Shown here piece after piece: positions 25,775 to 34,097 of a stretch of DNA of 50,741 nt. How positions within the stretch are numbered: position 1 is the stretch's first letter; each line of letters opens with the position of its first letter. This stretch comes from Magnetospirillum sp. WYHS-4 (GTDB taxonomy: Bacteria; Pseudomonadota; Alphaproteobacteria; Rhodospirillales; GLO-3), in NCBI GenBank assembly GCA_039908345.1, contig JAMOBD010000013.1, forward strand, positions 1 through 50,741. The letters run 5' to 3'. The position numbers and the translations under genes are program-made. The notes under the pieces were generated by a model that worked only from the letters and a program-made list of their open reading frames with translations, did not search any database and was not told where the DNA came from.

Positions 25775-26644
25775 ATGGACGCCTCGTTCGTCCTGATCCA
25801 GGCCTTGAACGGCGTCCAGTACGGCATTCTGCTGTTCCTGGTGGCGAGCGGTCTTACCCTGGTGTTCGGCATCATGGGCGTAATCAATCTCGCCCACGGG
25901 TCCTTCTACATGATCGGCGCCTATCTGGCCTATTGGCTGACCGCGAAGACCGGCAGCCTGGGAGGCGCCGTGGCCTTGGGCATTCCCATCGCCTTCGCCC
26001 TGGGACTGGCGGTGGAGCGCTTTGCGGTCTCCTTCCTCTATGGCCAAGACCACTTGAAGCAAGTTCTGCTGACCTATGGGCTGATCCTGGTGCTCAACGA
26101 ACTGCAACGCATGCTGTGGGGAAGCGACGTTCATTCGGTGCCGGTGCCGGAGATACTGCGGGGCACCGTCCGGCTTACCGAGACCCTGTCTTATCCGATC
26201 TATCGCCTGTTCCTGTCCGCGGCCTGCTTGGCCTTGGCCGGCGGCATGGCGTGGGTGGTGCGCCGGACGCGCCTCGGCATGACCATCCGCGCCGCCGCCG
26301 CGGACCGCGAGACGGCCGGAGCCCTGGGGATCGACACCGACCGCCTGTTCTCCCTGGTCTTCGGTGCCGGTGCGGTGCTGGCGGCCCTGGCCGGAATGCT
26401 CGCCGCCCCCATCGAGTCGGTGGCGCCCGGCATGGGCGAGCAGGTGTTGGTGCTCTGCCTGGTGATCGTGGTCATCGGCGGCATCGGCTCCGTCAAGGGC
26501 GCCTTCCTGGGCGCCATGGCCATCGGCCTAGCCGACTCCTTCGGCAAGACCCTTCTGCCCGAGACCGCCGGCCTTTTCGTCTACGGCCTGATGGCTGCGG
26601 CCTTGGTCTGGCGGCCGCAAGGCCTGTTTGCCCGGGGGACCTGA
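25775..26644 (+). CDS. Branched-chain amino acid-type ABC permease, LivH-like
   Basis: A 289-residue integral membrane permease, LivH group, with the diagnostic LVASGLTLVFGIMGVINLAHGSFYMIGAY start and the ERFAVSFLYGQDHLKQVLLTYGLIL stretch. The ABC-facing loop carries RRTRLGMTIRAAAADRETAGALGID, the EAA-like coupling region. It starts one base after the binding-protein stop, so it is translationally linked, and is followed by a LivM-like permease almost without gap. It forms one half of the transmembrane pathway. Confidence 0.93.
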   Translation: MDASFVLIQALNGVQYGILLFLVASGLTLVFGIMGVINLAHGSFYMIGAYLAYWLTAKTGSLGGAVALGIPIAFALGLAVERFAVSFLYGQDHLKQVLLTYGLILVLNELQRMLWGSDVHSVPVPEILRGTVRLTETLSYPIYRLFLSAACLALAGGMAWVVRRTRLGMTIRAAAADRETAGALGIDTDRLFSLVFGAGAVLAALAGMLAAPIESVAPGMGEQVLVLCLVIVVIGGIGSVKGAFLGAMAIGLADSFGKTLLPETAGLFVYGLMAAALVWRPQGLFARGT

Positions 26645-26645
26645 G

Positions 26646-27530
26646 GTGCGCGCCCCGGCGATCCACGGTGCGATTCTCGCCCTGCTGCTGGCCCTGCCGC
26701 TCACGGTGGGCGAGTTCGGGCTCACCCTGGGTGCCAAGCTGGCCGCCATGGCGCTGTTCGCCATGAGCCTCGATCTGCTGGTCGGCACCGTCGGCCTGGT
26801 CAGCCTGGGCCATGCCGCCTACCTGGGCCTGGCCGCCTACGCCGCCGCCCTGCTGCCGCCGGGCTTCGCCTCCCTGCCCGCCGCCGTGGCCGCCGCCGGT
26901 CTGGCGGCACTGGTCATCGGCGCACTCTGCCTCCGGGCATCGGGAGTCTACTTCATCATGGCGACCCTGGCCTTCGCCCAGATGGCCTTCACTTTCGTCC
27001 AGGGGGCCTCCGTCCTGGGCGGGTCCGACGGGCTGCTGATCGATGCCCGCCCCCTCCTGGTGAAGGATGCCGCCGCCTTCTACCTGTTCAGCGTCGCCGT
27101 CCTCGCCGCCGGCTACGGGCTGCTGGCCTGGGTGGTGCGATCCCCTTTTGGCCGCAAGCTGGCCGGCATCCGGATGAACGAGGCACGCATGGCCTCGCTC
27201 GGCTACGCCACCTACCGTCTGAAACTCGCCGCCTTCGTCATCGCCGGGGCGGTGGCCGGGCTGGCCGGATGGCTGATGGCCTATCAGGCCGAATACGTGT
27301 CGCCGGGGCTGCTGGACTGGCGCCTGTCAGGCCTGGCGCTGATGATGGTGATCCTGGGCGGCAAGGGAACCTTGTACGGCCCGGCTATTGGCGCCGCCGC
27401 CCTGGTGCTGCTGGAGGAAGTCCTGTCCGATCTCACCGCCCACTGGATGCTGGGAATGGGGCTGTTCGTCATCCTGGCGGTGATTTTGCTGCCGCGCGGC
27501 CTGGCGGGCCTGCGGAGGCATCATGGCTGA
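26646..27530 (+). CDS. Branched-chain amino acid-type ABC permease, LivM-like
   Basis: A 294-residue LivM-like permease. Recognisable: SLDLLVGTVGLVSLGHAAYLGLAAY, then GVYFIMATLAFAQMAF and WVVRSPFGRKLAGIRMNEARMASLGY, the cytoplasmic coupling loop. The start is a GTG at 26646, two bases after the LivH stop and six after GGGGGA; a TTG further upstream is unlikely. It overlaps the livG start by eight bases. It pairs with the LivH-like permease. Confidence 0.92.
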   Translation: MRAPAIHGAILALLLALPLTVGEFGLTLGAKLAAMALFAMSLDLLVGTVGLVSLGHAAYLGLAAYAAALLPPGFASLPAAVAAAGLAALVIGALCLRASGVYFIMATLAFAQMAFTFVQGASVLGGSDGLLIDARPLLVKDAAAFYLFSVAVLAAGYGLLAWVVRSPFGRKLAGIRMNEARMASLGYATYRLKLAAFVIAGAVAGLAGWLMAYQAEYVSPGLLDWRLSGLALMMVILGGKGTLYGPAIGAAALVLLEEVLSDLTAHWMLGMGLFVILAVILLPRGLAGLRRHHG

Positions 27531-28230
27531 GGTCTTGCTGGAAACCGTGGGCCTTTCGCGTGCCTTCGGCGGCCTGCATGCGGTCGCGGATCTGTCCTTG
27601 CGTGTCGAAGCCGGCCGCGTCCACGCGGTGATCGGCCCCAACGGCGCCGGAAAGACCACCCTGGTCAATCTGCTGTCCGGCCACCTCGCCCCGACGGCCG
27701 GACGCGTCCTCCTGGAAGGCCGCGACATCGCCGGCCTGCCGCCCTACCGCATCGCCCGCCTGGGGGTGGGACGTATCTTCCAGCGTACCAGCCTCTTCGC
27801 CGAGGCCACCTGCCTGGAGAACTGTTGCCTCGGTGCGGGCGGCGGGCGGGACGCCATCGGCCGGGCCCGTGCGGCCCTCGATCTCTGCGATCTGGGCGAC
27901 CTGGCGGAGGTGCGCGCCGACCGCCTCAGCCATGGTGCCGCCCGTCAGCTCGAAATCGCCCTCATGCTGTCCGCCGGGCCGCGCCTGCTGCTGCTGGACG
28001 AGCCCCTGGCCGGCATGGGTGCCGAGGAATCGGTTCGCACCACCGCCCTGCTGAAAAAACTCGCCGGCGACCGCACCCTGGTGCTGATCGAACACGACAT
28101 GGATGCCGTCTTCGCCTTGGCGGATACTGTCACGGTGATGGTGGACGGCCGGGCCATCGCCACCGGCAATCCGGCGGCGGTGCGCAACGACCCGGCCGTG
28201 CAGCGGGCTTACCTGGGGCATCCGGCATGA
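27523..28230 (+). CDS. ABC ATPase, LivG-like
   Basis: A 235-residue ATPase with Walker A GPNGAGKTT (about 36-44), signature LSHGAARQLEIALML (about 137-151) and Walker B LLLLDEPLAGM. The signature with His and Ala in place of the second Gly-Gly pair is normal for LivG. LGVGRIFQRTSLF is the Q-loop. EHDMDAVFALAD is the switch region with the catalytic His. It overlaps livM at the front and livF at the end (ATGA), so the operon is tightly coupled. Confidence 0.93.
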   Translation: MAEVLLETVGLSRAFGGLHAVADLSLRVEAGRVHAVIGPNGAGKTTLVNLLSGHLAPTAGRVLLEGRDIAGLPPYRIARLGVGRIFQRTSLFAEATCLENCCLGAGGGRDAIGRARAALDLCDLGDLAEVRADRLSHGAARQLEIALMLSAGPRLLLLDEPLAGMGAEESVRTTALLKKLAGDRTLVLIEHDMDAVFALADTVTVMVDGRAIATGNPAAVRNDPAVQRAYLGHPA

Positions 28231-28922
28231 CCCTTCTGGAAGCCCGGGGCCTGCATGTCTACTACGGGGAAAGCCACATCCTGCACGGCGTCGACCTGCT
28301 CATCGCGGCGGGGGAAGCGGTAGCCCTGCTGGGGCGCAACGGCATGGGCAAGACGACGACGGTGCGCGCCCTGATGGGCCTGACGCACCCGCGCCGGGGA
28401 TTTGTGCGGTGGTTGGGAGAGGACATCACGGCCGCCCCTCCCTTCCGCCGTGCCCGCTCGGGCCTGGGCCTGGTGCCCGAGGGGCGAGGCATCTTCCCCA
28501 ACCTGACCGTCGACGAGACCCTGGCGGTGGCAGCCCGGCCCGGCGGGGAATGGACGCGGGAAGCGGTGCTCGGCCTCTTTCCGCGCTTGGCGGAACGGCG
28601 CCATCACCCGGCCGGCAGGCTGTCCGGGGGCGAGCAACAGATGTTGGCCATCGGCCGCGCCCTGACCACCCATCCGAGGCTACTGATTCTGGACGAAGCC
28701 ACGGAGGGTCTCGCACCTTTGGTGCGGGAGGAGATCTGGGCGGTGCTGCGCCGTCTGCATGCGGCCGGCCTGGCGATCCTGGTCATCGACAAGGATTTGG
28801 AGACCTTGCTGGGGCTGGTCGACCGCTGCGCCATCCTGGAAAAGGGCCGCATCGTCTGGGATGGATCGACCGCCGACTTGGCTGCGCGTCCGGACGTCCA
28901 TCTGAGATATTTGGGAGTTTAG
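28227..28922 (+). CDS. ABC ATPase, LivF-like
   Basis: A 231-residue ATPase with Walker A GRNGMGKTT, the LivF-type VPEGRGIFPNLTV, signature LSGGEQQMLAIGRAL and Walker B LLILDEATEGLAP. The switch region reads VIDKDLETLLGL: the usual catalytic His of ABC ATPases is replaced by Lys in this copy (VIDKDL, where LivF proteins normally have VEQN or similar with variable residue), which is tolerated in LivF. It overlaps livG by four bases. It is the last gene of the operon; the radical SAM gene follows after 87 bases that contain an AT-rich -10-like box. Confidence 0.92.
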   Translation: MTLLEARGLHVYYGESHILHGVDLLIAAGEAVALLGRNGMGKTTTVRALMGLTHPRRGFVRWLGEDITAAPPFRRARSGLGLVPEGRGIFPNLTVDETLAVAARPGGEWTREAVLGLFPRLAERRHHPAGRLSGGEQQMLAIGRALTTHPRLLILDEATEGLAPLVREEIWAVLRRLHAAGLAILVIDKDLETLLGLVDRCAILEKGRIVWDGSTADLAARPDVHLRYLGV

Positions 28923-29009
28923 GGCGCGCCGGACTGACGGATTTGTGAACTGGTGCCCGGCGACGATCCGGGATAAATATACAGGGGTGAAACAGGGGAA
29001 AGGCGACCC

Positions 29010-29966
29010 ATGCCCAGCAACCGGGCCGTCCAGCGGCGGCCGCTCGATCCGTCCAAGTTCCGCGATCCCCGGCTGACCGCCAAGGGCCAGGATCGGGCTG
29101 TGGTGGCGCTCACCCGCCTGCGGTGCGTCTGGTTCAATACCGGCAGTCTGTGTAATCTGAATTGTCACGGCTGCTACATGGAATCGGGTCCCACCAACGA
29201 CCGTTTGCCGTTTCTGTCGGCGACCGAGGTCCGGACCTATCTGGACGAGATCGCCGCTTGCGGCCTGCCGGTCGAGGAGATCGGGCTCACGGGCGGCGAG
29301 CCCTTCATGAACAAGGACATCCTTGCCATCCTGGAAGACGCGCTGGAGCGCGGCTTCCGCGTCCTGGTGCTGACCAACGCCATGCAGCCCTTCCGGTTCC
29401 GCCGCGAAGCGGTGAAGGCCCTGAACGAGAGGTTTCCCGGCCGGCTGACGCTTCGGGTTTCCATCGACCACCCGAGCCCTGAAGGGCACGAGGCCAACCG
29501 GGGCGACGGCTCCTGGGACAAGATGCTGGAAAATATCAGGTGGATGGCTGGTAATGGTCTTTCCCTGGCCGTCGCGGCCCGCACCGGCTGGGGCGAGGCG
29601 CCCGACGTTCTGCGCGCCGGCTACGCGGCACTGTTCGCCCACCTGGGCATCCCCATCGACGTTACCGATCCACGCCGGCTGGTGTTGTTCCCCGAGATGG
29701 ATGCGACCCAGGACGTCCCTGAAGTCTCGGTGCAATGCTGGGATATCTTGGGCGTCGCCCCCGACAGCATGATGTGCGCCACCTCGCGCATGGTCATCAA
29801 ACGCAAGGGTGCCGACCGTCCGGTGGTCGTGCCCTGCACCCTGCTGCCCTACGATCCCCGCTTCGAACTGGGGTCCGAGCTTGCCGGCTCGGCCCAGGCC
29901 GTCTCCCTCAACCATCCCCACTGTGCCAGCTTCTGTGCGCTGGGCCGTGGGGCCTGTTCGGTGTGA
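29010..29966 (+). CDS. Radical SAM protein of unknown substrate
   Basis: A 318-residue radical SAM enzyme. The 4Fe-4S/SAM motif is CNLNCHGCY near residues 48-56, followed by LTGGEPFMNKDI, the SAM-amine binding motif, and VLTNAMQPF. Near the C-terminus are five more cysteines in PCTLLPY, HPHCASFCALG and GACSV, likely ligands of an auxiliary cluster (SPASM/twitch-like), often tied to peptide or protein substrates. No precursor peptide or partner is obvious beside it. GGGGAAAGG precedes the ATG. apaG begins two bases after its stop, so they share a message. The reaction is unknown. Confidence 0.88.
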   Translation: MPSNRAVQRRPLDPSKFRDPRLTAKGQDRAVVALTRLRCVWFNTGSLCNLNCHGCYMESGPTNDRLPFLSATEVRTYLDEIAACGLPVEEIGLTGGEPFMNKDILAILEDALERGFRVLVLTNAMQPFRFRREAVKALNERFPGRLTLRVSIDHPSPEGHEANRGDGSWDKMLENIRWMAGNGLSLAVAARTGWGEAPDVLRAGYAALFAHLGIPIDVTDPRRLVLFPEMDATQDVPEVSVQCWDILGVAPDSMMCATSRMVIKRKGADRPVVVPCTLLPYDPRFELGSELAGSAQAVSLNHPHCASFCALGRGACSV

Positions 29967-29968
29967 CC

Positions 29969-30391
29969 ATGCCTCTCCAGCAATTGCAGACAGCATCGCC
30001 CTACGTCTCGACCACCCACGGCATCACCGTGTCCGTCGAGCCTTCCTACCTGGCCGAACAGTCGGACCCCGAGGCCCAGCATTTCGTCTGGGCCTACCAC
30101 GTGCGCATCGAAAACCACAGCAGCGGCCCGGTCCGCCTGCTCACCCGCTACTGGAAGATCACCGACGCCCGCGGCACGGTGCGCGAGGTCCATGGCGACG
30201 GCGTGGTCGGCGAACAGCCGACCCTGGCGCCCGGCGAGTCCTTCGAATACACCAGCGGCACCCCCTTGCCGACCCCGTCGGGCATCATGGTCGGCACCTA
30301 CGGCATGACCACGGAAAGCGGTCAGCCCATCGAAGTGGCCATTCCCGCCTTCTCCCTGGATAGCCCGCATGAACGGCGGCAGGTTCATTAG
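29969..30391 (+). CDS. apaG: ApaG, DUF525 protein
   Basis: A 140-residue all-beta protein of the ApaG family. YWKITDARGTVREVHGDGVVGEQPTLAPGESFEYTSG is the core, with the glycine loop GDGVVGEQP and SGTPLPTPSG typical of the fold; VEPSYLAEQSDPEAQHFVWAYHVRIEN is the usual first strand pair. Despite the name, ApaG is not firmly tied to a single process; it has been linked with Co2+ resistance and diadenosine polyphosphate metabolism, and eukaryotic relatives are domains of F-box proteins. It is fused into one transcript with the radical SAM gene by a two-base gap. Confidence 0.92.
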   Translation: MPLQQLQTASPYVSTTHGITVSVEPSYLAEQSDPEAQHFVWAYHVRIENHSSGPVRLLTRYWKITDARGTVREVHGDGVVGEQPTLAPGESFEYTSGTPLPTPSGIMVGTYGMTTESGQPIEVAIPAFSLDSPHERRQVH

Positions 30392-30466
30392 AACGGGTTG
30401 AAATCGGAAGGGACCTCCCCACATCAAGCGAAGTCTATCGCCTCCCCTTTCTTCAGGAGACCTTCC

Positions 30467-31126
30467 GTGCCCCCCACAAAGAAGACCTTGACCGTCGTCG
30501 ATGCCGAAGGCGTGCTGAACCCTTCCGGCGTCGCTCTGCCCAGCCGCGCGGAAGCGGAGGAGGCGGTGCGGGTGCTGCTCCGCTGGGCCGGCGACGACCC
30601 GGACCGCGAGGGCCTTCGGGATACGCCGTCACGGGTAGTCAAGGCCTATGAGGAGTATTTCCAGGGCTACGCCGCCGATCCAGTCGAGCACCTCAAGCGC
30701 ACCTTCGAGGAAGTGGACGGCTACGACGAGATGGTCCTCCTGAGGGATATCCGCTTCGAATCCCACTGCGAGCATCACATGGCGCCGATCATCGGCCGCG
30801 CCCACATCGCCTACCTGCCGCACCGCCGGGTGGTCGGCATCAGCAAACTGGCCCGTCTGGTGGAAATCTTCGCCAAGCGTCTGACCATCCAGGAAAAGAT
30901 GACCGCCCAGATCGCCAACACGCTGAACGATATCCTGCAGCCGGAAGGCGTGGCCGTGGTCATCGAGGCGGCGCACCAGTGCATGACGACGCGCGGCGTC
31001 CACAAGCCGGGCGTCACCATGGTGACCAGCCGCATGCTGGGCGCCTTCCGCGACAATTCCTCGACCCGGCGCGAGTTCATGGCGGCCATCGGCAGCCCGC
31101 GTGGGGGCAATGGGGGGCTAGTCTGA
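30467..31126 (+). CDS. folE: GTP cyclohydrolase I
   Basis: A 219-residue type IA enzyme, first step from GTP to dihydroneopterin triphosphate for folate. Zinc ligands Cys and His appear in [11 protein letters not shown] and in HQCMTTRG, and the signature [21 protein letters not shown] is present. The C-terminal TRREFM is typical. The start is a GTG at 30467 with AGGAGA seven bases upstream; the TTG at 30398 that lengthens the frame is not supported. It lies 75 bases beyond apaG. The leader shows no clear riboswitch. Confidence 0.95.
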   Translation: MPPTKKTLTVVDAEGVLNPSGVALPSRAEAEEAVRVLLRWAGDDPDREGLRDTPSRVVKAYEEYFQGYAADPVEHLKRTFEEVDGYDEMVLLRDIRFESHCEHHMAPIIGRAHIAYLPHRRVVGISKLARLVEIFAKRLTIQEKMTAQIANTLNDILQPEGVAVVIEAAHQCMTTRGVHKPGVTMVTSRMLGAFRDNSSTRREFMAAIGSPRGGNGGLV

Positions 31127-31252
31127 ATAATGTGAATATCCGTAGTGTGACGGACATGGCGCTTCCTTTCGGAAGGGAATGGAGCTAGAGTTCCGGCCGC
31201 ATCGAGACCGGCAAGGACGTCTCTGCTTCCGCCACATAGGCTCCCTTTTCCC

Positions 31253-33154
31253 ATGACCATGCCCTCCCAGGAGGACTCTCCCGAGTCCAACGCCGGCCGC
31301 GCCGTCGGCCTCATGTTCGCCGCCATCGGCGTGGTGTTCGGCGACATCGGCACCAGTCCGCTCTATGCCATCAAGGAAACCTTCGGCGGGCCGCATCCCC
31401 TTCCCATCGACAGGCTGCACATGATGGGCATCCTGTCCCTTGTCTTCTGGACCATCGCCAGCATCGTCACGATCAAATACGTGACGGTGATGATGCGTGC
31501 CGACAACCGCGGCGAAGGCGGCAGCCTGGCGCTGCTGGCCCTGGTCGGCAAGGCGGTGGAGAAGCGGCCCGACCTGGGGCCGGTGGTGGCGGCATTGGGT
31601 ATTTTCGCCGCCGCCCTGTTCTACGGCGATTCCATGATCACCCCGGCGATCTCGGTGCTCAGCGCCGTCGAAGGCCTGGAGGTCGCCAAGCCCGAACTGG
31701 GCCGCTTCATCATCCCGATCACCATCGCCATCCTGATTTCGCTCTTCGCCATCCAGAAGCATGGCACCGGGACGGTGGGCAAGTTGTTCGGCCCAGTGAT
31801 GACGCTTTGGTTTCTCGTCCTGCTGGTACTGGGGGTCCGCAATATCGCCGCCATGCCCTATGTCCTGACCGCCATCAGTCCGCACCACGCCTTCATGTTC
31901 GTCCTAGCCCACCCCTGGACCGCTTTCGTCGCCCTGGGTTCGGTGGTGCTGGCGGTGACGGGCGCCGAAGCGCTCTATACCGACATGGGGCATTTCGGCC
32001 GCTTGCCCATCCGGCTGGGCTGGTACATCCTGGTACTGCCCGCCCTGGTGCTCAACTACTTCGGCCAGGGGGCGCTGCTTCTGAAGACTCCCGGCGCCAT
32101 CGAGAATCCCTTCTTCCTCATGGCCCCGCAATGGGCACTGCTGCCCCTGGTGGGGCTGGCGACGGCAGCCACGGTGATCGCCTCGCAGGCGGTCATCTCC
32201 GGCGCCTTTTCGGTGACCCGCCAAGCCATCCAGCTGGGATATCTGCCGCGTATGAACATCATCCATACCTCGGAAAGCGAGATCGGGCAGGTCTACATCC
32301 CTTTCCTCAACTGGGTGTTGATGATCGCCGTCGCGGCGCTGGTCTTCGGCTTCGGCACCTCCAGCAACTTGGCCGCCGCCTACGGTGTGGCGGTCACCGG
32401 AACGATGCTGATCGACTCCGTCCTCATCGGCATGGTTATGCTGCTGATCTGGAATTGGAGCCCCCGCAAGGCTCTGCCTTTCATCGTCCTGTTCGCCGCC
32501 GTCGACTTGGCGTTGTTTTCCGCCAACTCGTTGAAAATTCCCTATGGCGGCTGGTTTCCGCTGGCGGTGGCTTCCGTGGTCTTCCTGCTCCTCACCACCT
32601 GGAAGAAGGGCCGCGCTCTGCTGAACCGCCGATTGAGGCGGGACGCCCTGCTCCTGGAAGACTTCCTGAAGACCCTGTCGAACAACATCCCCAGGGTCAG
32701 CGGCACCGCCATGTTTCTCACCGGAACGCCGGAGGCGGTCCCCCCGGCACTGCTGCATAACCTCAAGCACAACAAGGTGCTGCACGAACGGGTGGTCTTC
32801 CTCACCGCCCGCATCGAGGAGGTGCCCACCGTTTCCGAAGAACGCCGGATCGTGTCGGAAGACCTGGACAACGGCTTCCGCCGCCTGGTCATCCGCTACG
32901 GCTTCATGGAAGAACCCAACATCACCCGCACGCTGATGCATGCCCATCAGGCACAGCTGGGGTTCTTCTTCGTGCCGCTGGCGACTTCCTATTTCCTCAG
33001 CCGCGAAATGCTGGTCCCCAGTCCGCAACCAGGCATGGTGATGTGGCGCGAACGCCTGTTCGCCTGGATGTCGCGTATGGCGGCCACGCCCATGGATTTC
33101 TTCCACCTGCCCCACAACTGCGTGGTAGAGATGGGAACCCAGGTGGAGATATGA
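31253..33154 (+). CDS. kup: Low-affinity potassium transporter Kup
   Basis: A 633-residue potassium uptake protein, with twelve predicted membrane helices in the first 440 residues and a cytoplasmic C-terminal domain. Typical beginning: AIGVVFGDIGTSPLYAIKE; later ADNRGEGGSLAL, FYGDSMITPAISVLSAVEGL and SQAVISGAFSVTRQAIQLG. ATG codons at 31253 and 31259 are both possible. K+ uptake is probably proton-coupled. Its stop overlaps a 21-codon micro-ORF as ATGA, followed at once by the hypothetical membrane gene. Confidence 0.95.
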   Translation: MTMPSQEDSPESNAGRAVGLMFAAIGVVFGDIGTSPLYAIKETFGGPHPLPIDRLHMMGILSLVFWTIASIVTIKYVTVMMRADNRGEGGSLALLALVGKAVEKRPDLGPVVAALGIFAAALFYGDSMITPAISVLSAVEGLEVAKPELGRFIIPITIAILISLFAIQKHGTGTVGKLFGPVMTLWFLVLLVLGVRNIAAMPYVLTAISPHHAFMFVLAHPWTAFVALGSVVLAVTGAEALYTDMGHFGRLPIRLGWYILVLPALVLNYFGQGALLLKTPGAIENPFFLMAPQWALLPLVGLATAATVIASQAVISGAFSVTRQAIQLGYLPRMNIIHTSESEIGQVYIPFLNWVLMIAVAALVFGFGTSSNLAAAYGVAVTGTMLIDSVLIGMVMLLIWNWSPRKALPFIVLFAAVDLALFSANSLKIPYGGWFPLAVASVVFLLLTTWKKGRALLNRRLRRDALLLEDFLKTLSNNIPRVSGTAMFLTGTPEAVPPALLHNLKHNKVLHERVVFLTARIEEVPTVSEERRIVSEDLDNGFRRLVIRYGFMEEPNITRTLMHAHQAQLGFFFVPLATSYFLSREMLVPSPQPGMVMWRERLFAWMSRMAATPMDFFHLPHNCVVEMGTQVEI

Positions 33155-33216
33155 TGCCGGTCACCCCTCGCAATGACTCGTTGGCCGGTATCGAGATCTC
33201 CCTTCTGGAACGATGA
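33151..33216 (+). CDS. Possible 21-residue coupling ORF
   Basis: MMPVTPRNDSLAGIEISLLE plus Arg, then TGA. Its first ATG overlaps the kup stop as ATGA, and its own TGA overlaps the ATG of the next gene as ATGA. AGGTGGAG lies just before it. Such a perfect bridge would let ribosomes pass from kup to the hypothetical gene. The peptide itself looks unremarkable, so it may act only through translation, or may be a chance ORF. Confidence 0.3.
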   Translation: MMPVTPRNDSLAGIEISLLER

Positions 33217-33824
33217 GCGAATTCCGGTACCTTTCGGACGCAGCCAGGATAAGCGTCGACACTCCCCTTTCCCCAGACGAGTTGAAGGTTCTGGCCAGCC
33301 CGGAGCGCCTGATCCGCATCAACCCGATGCTGGAAATCCAGACCCTGGAACCCGATGGCGCCGACGGCCTGCATTTGGTGGCGAGGAACTTGTCGAACGG
33401 CCATGCCATCGATACGGCCATCGCCGTGGAACGGGATGGCGACACCGTCATTCTCCGCTACGATGCCGGCCTGAAAGCCCGTACCTTGCTGCAAATCGAG
33501 GCAGGCCCCACCGGCGGCGGACGCCTGATCGTCACCGACGACTACGATGCCCTGCCGGAATCCGAGCGGGCGGAGCGTGCCCCCGAGGTCGACCGCAGCC
33601 TGGTCCCCTGGGGCCACGCCCTGCACGGATACTTCCGCCTGTGGCGGCGCTGGAGTTGGCTGGGACCCTGGCGCTGGTACATGGACCGGGTCTGGCTGAA
33701 CATGACGCCTTCGGGGCGGCGCATCGCCTATATGCTGTGGGCCATCACGGCTTTCGAGATCGCCGCGGCCCTGCTGCTGGCTGCGGCACTCATGGGGGAG
33801 CCCCCCCCGACCACCCGCGCCTAA
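33213..33824 (+). CDS. Hypothetical protein with C-terminal membrane anchor, 203 aa
   Basis: Unknown family. The first 130 residues form an alternating alpha/beta pattern (RISVDTPLSPDELKVLASPERLIRINPML, then VERDGDTVILRYDAG and GGRLIVTDDYDAL), compatible with a START/SRPBCC-like cavity fold. A Trp-rich stretch (RRWSWLGPWRWYMDRVW, near 148-164) precedes a membrane helix at about 175-195 that ends near the C-terminus, so the domain is probably cytoplasmic and tail-anchored. It follows kup through the 21-codon bridge. Its 3' end overlaps the small convergent gene by 35 bases. Confidence 0.72.
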   Translation: MSEFRYLSDAARISVDTPLSPDELKVLASPERLIRINPMLEIQTLEPDGADGLHLVARNLSNGHAIDTAIAVERDGDTVILRYDAGLKARTLLQIEAGPTGGGRLIVTDDYDALPESERAERAPEVDRSLVPWGHALHGYFRLWRRWSWLGPWRWYMDRVWLNMTPSGRRIAYMLWAITAFEIAAALLLAAALMGEPPPTTRA

Positions 33825-34023
33825 CCATATCCCGACCGGTCGATGTGATGCTGGTCTTGTTGAACCCGGCGCCGAAGACCTTGGTCGTGACCCACCCGTT
33901 CTGGCGGCACTCTTCCAGAGTCCTTTCAAGAATCGTCCCCTTGATGTCGTCGGCGACCGCGATATCCCCCGACATGGTCAGAAGTTCCAGAAGCAGTTGT
34001 TGTTGCGGCAGGATATGGCTCAT
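33790..34023 (-). CDS. Small hypothetical protein, winged-helix-like, 77 aa
   Basis: A short soluble protein. LLLELLTMSGDIAVADDIK and RTLEECRQNGWVTT look like the helices and turn of a winged-helix module; FGAGFNKTSITSTGRDMVRRG resembles the wing and last helix. GGGGA sits about five bases before the ATG. The protein pattern is clearly non-random, so it is probably real, but I cannot name it. It overlaps the convergent gene at 33790-33824 and lies 74 bases before the end of olsA on the same strand. Confidence 0.6.
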   Translation of the reverse strand: MSHILPQQQLLLELLTMSGDIAVADDIKGTILERTLEECRQNGWVTTKVFGAGFNKTSITSTGRDMVRRGWSGGAPP

Positions 34024-34097
34024 CGCATCCCCGACATTTAACGTTCCGTCGACGAACGCATGTTAGGGGGATTCGCGGAATGTCGGCAACAGCCCTT

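Noticed and set aside
26628-26648. TTG at 26628 as the livM start
   Set aside because: It lies inside livH, and the GTG at 26646 has GGGGGA at the right distance and fits the usual livH-livM junction.
31145-31190. Hairpin CTTCC-TTTC-GGAAG after folE as a terminator or riboswitch
   Set aside because: Only a 5-bp stem, no T-run, and nothing resembling a known potassium or c-di-AMP riboswitch in the 126-base leader of kup.
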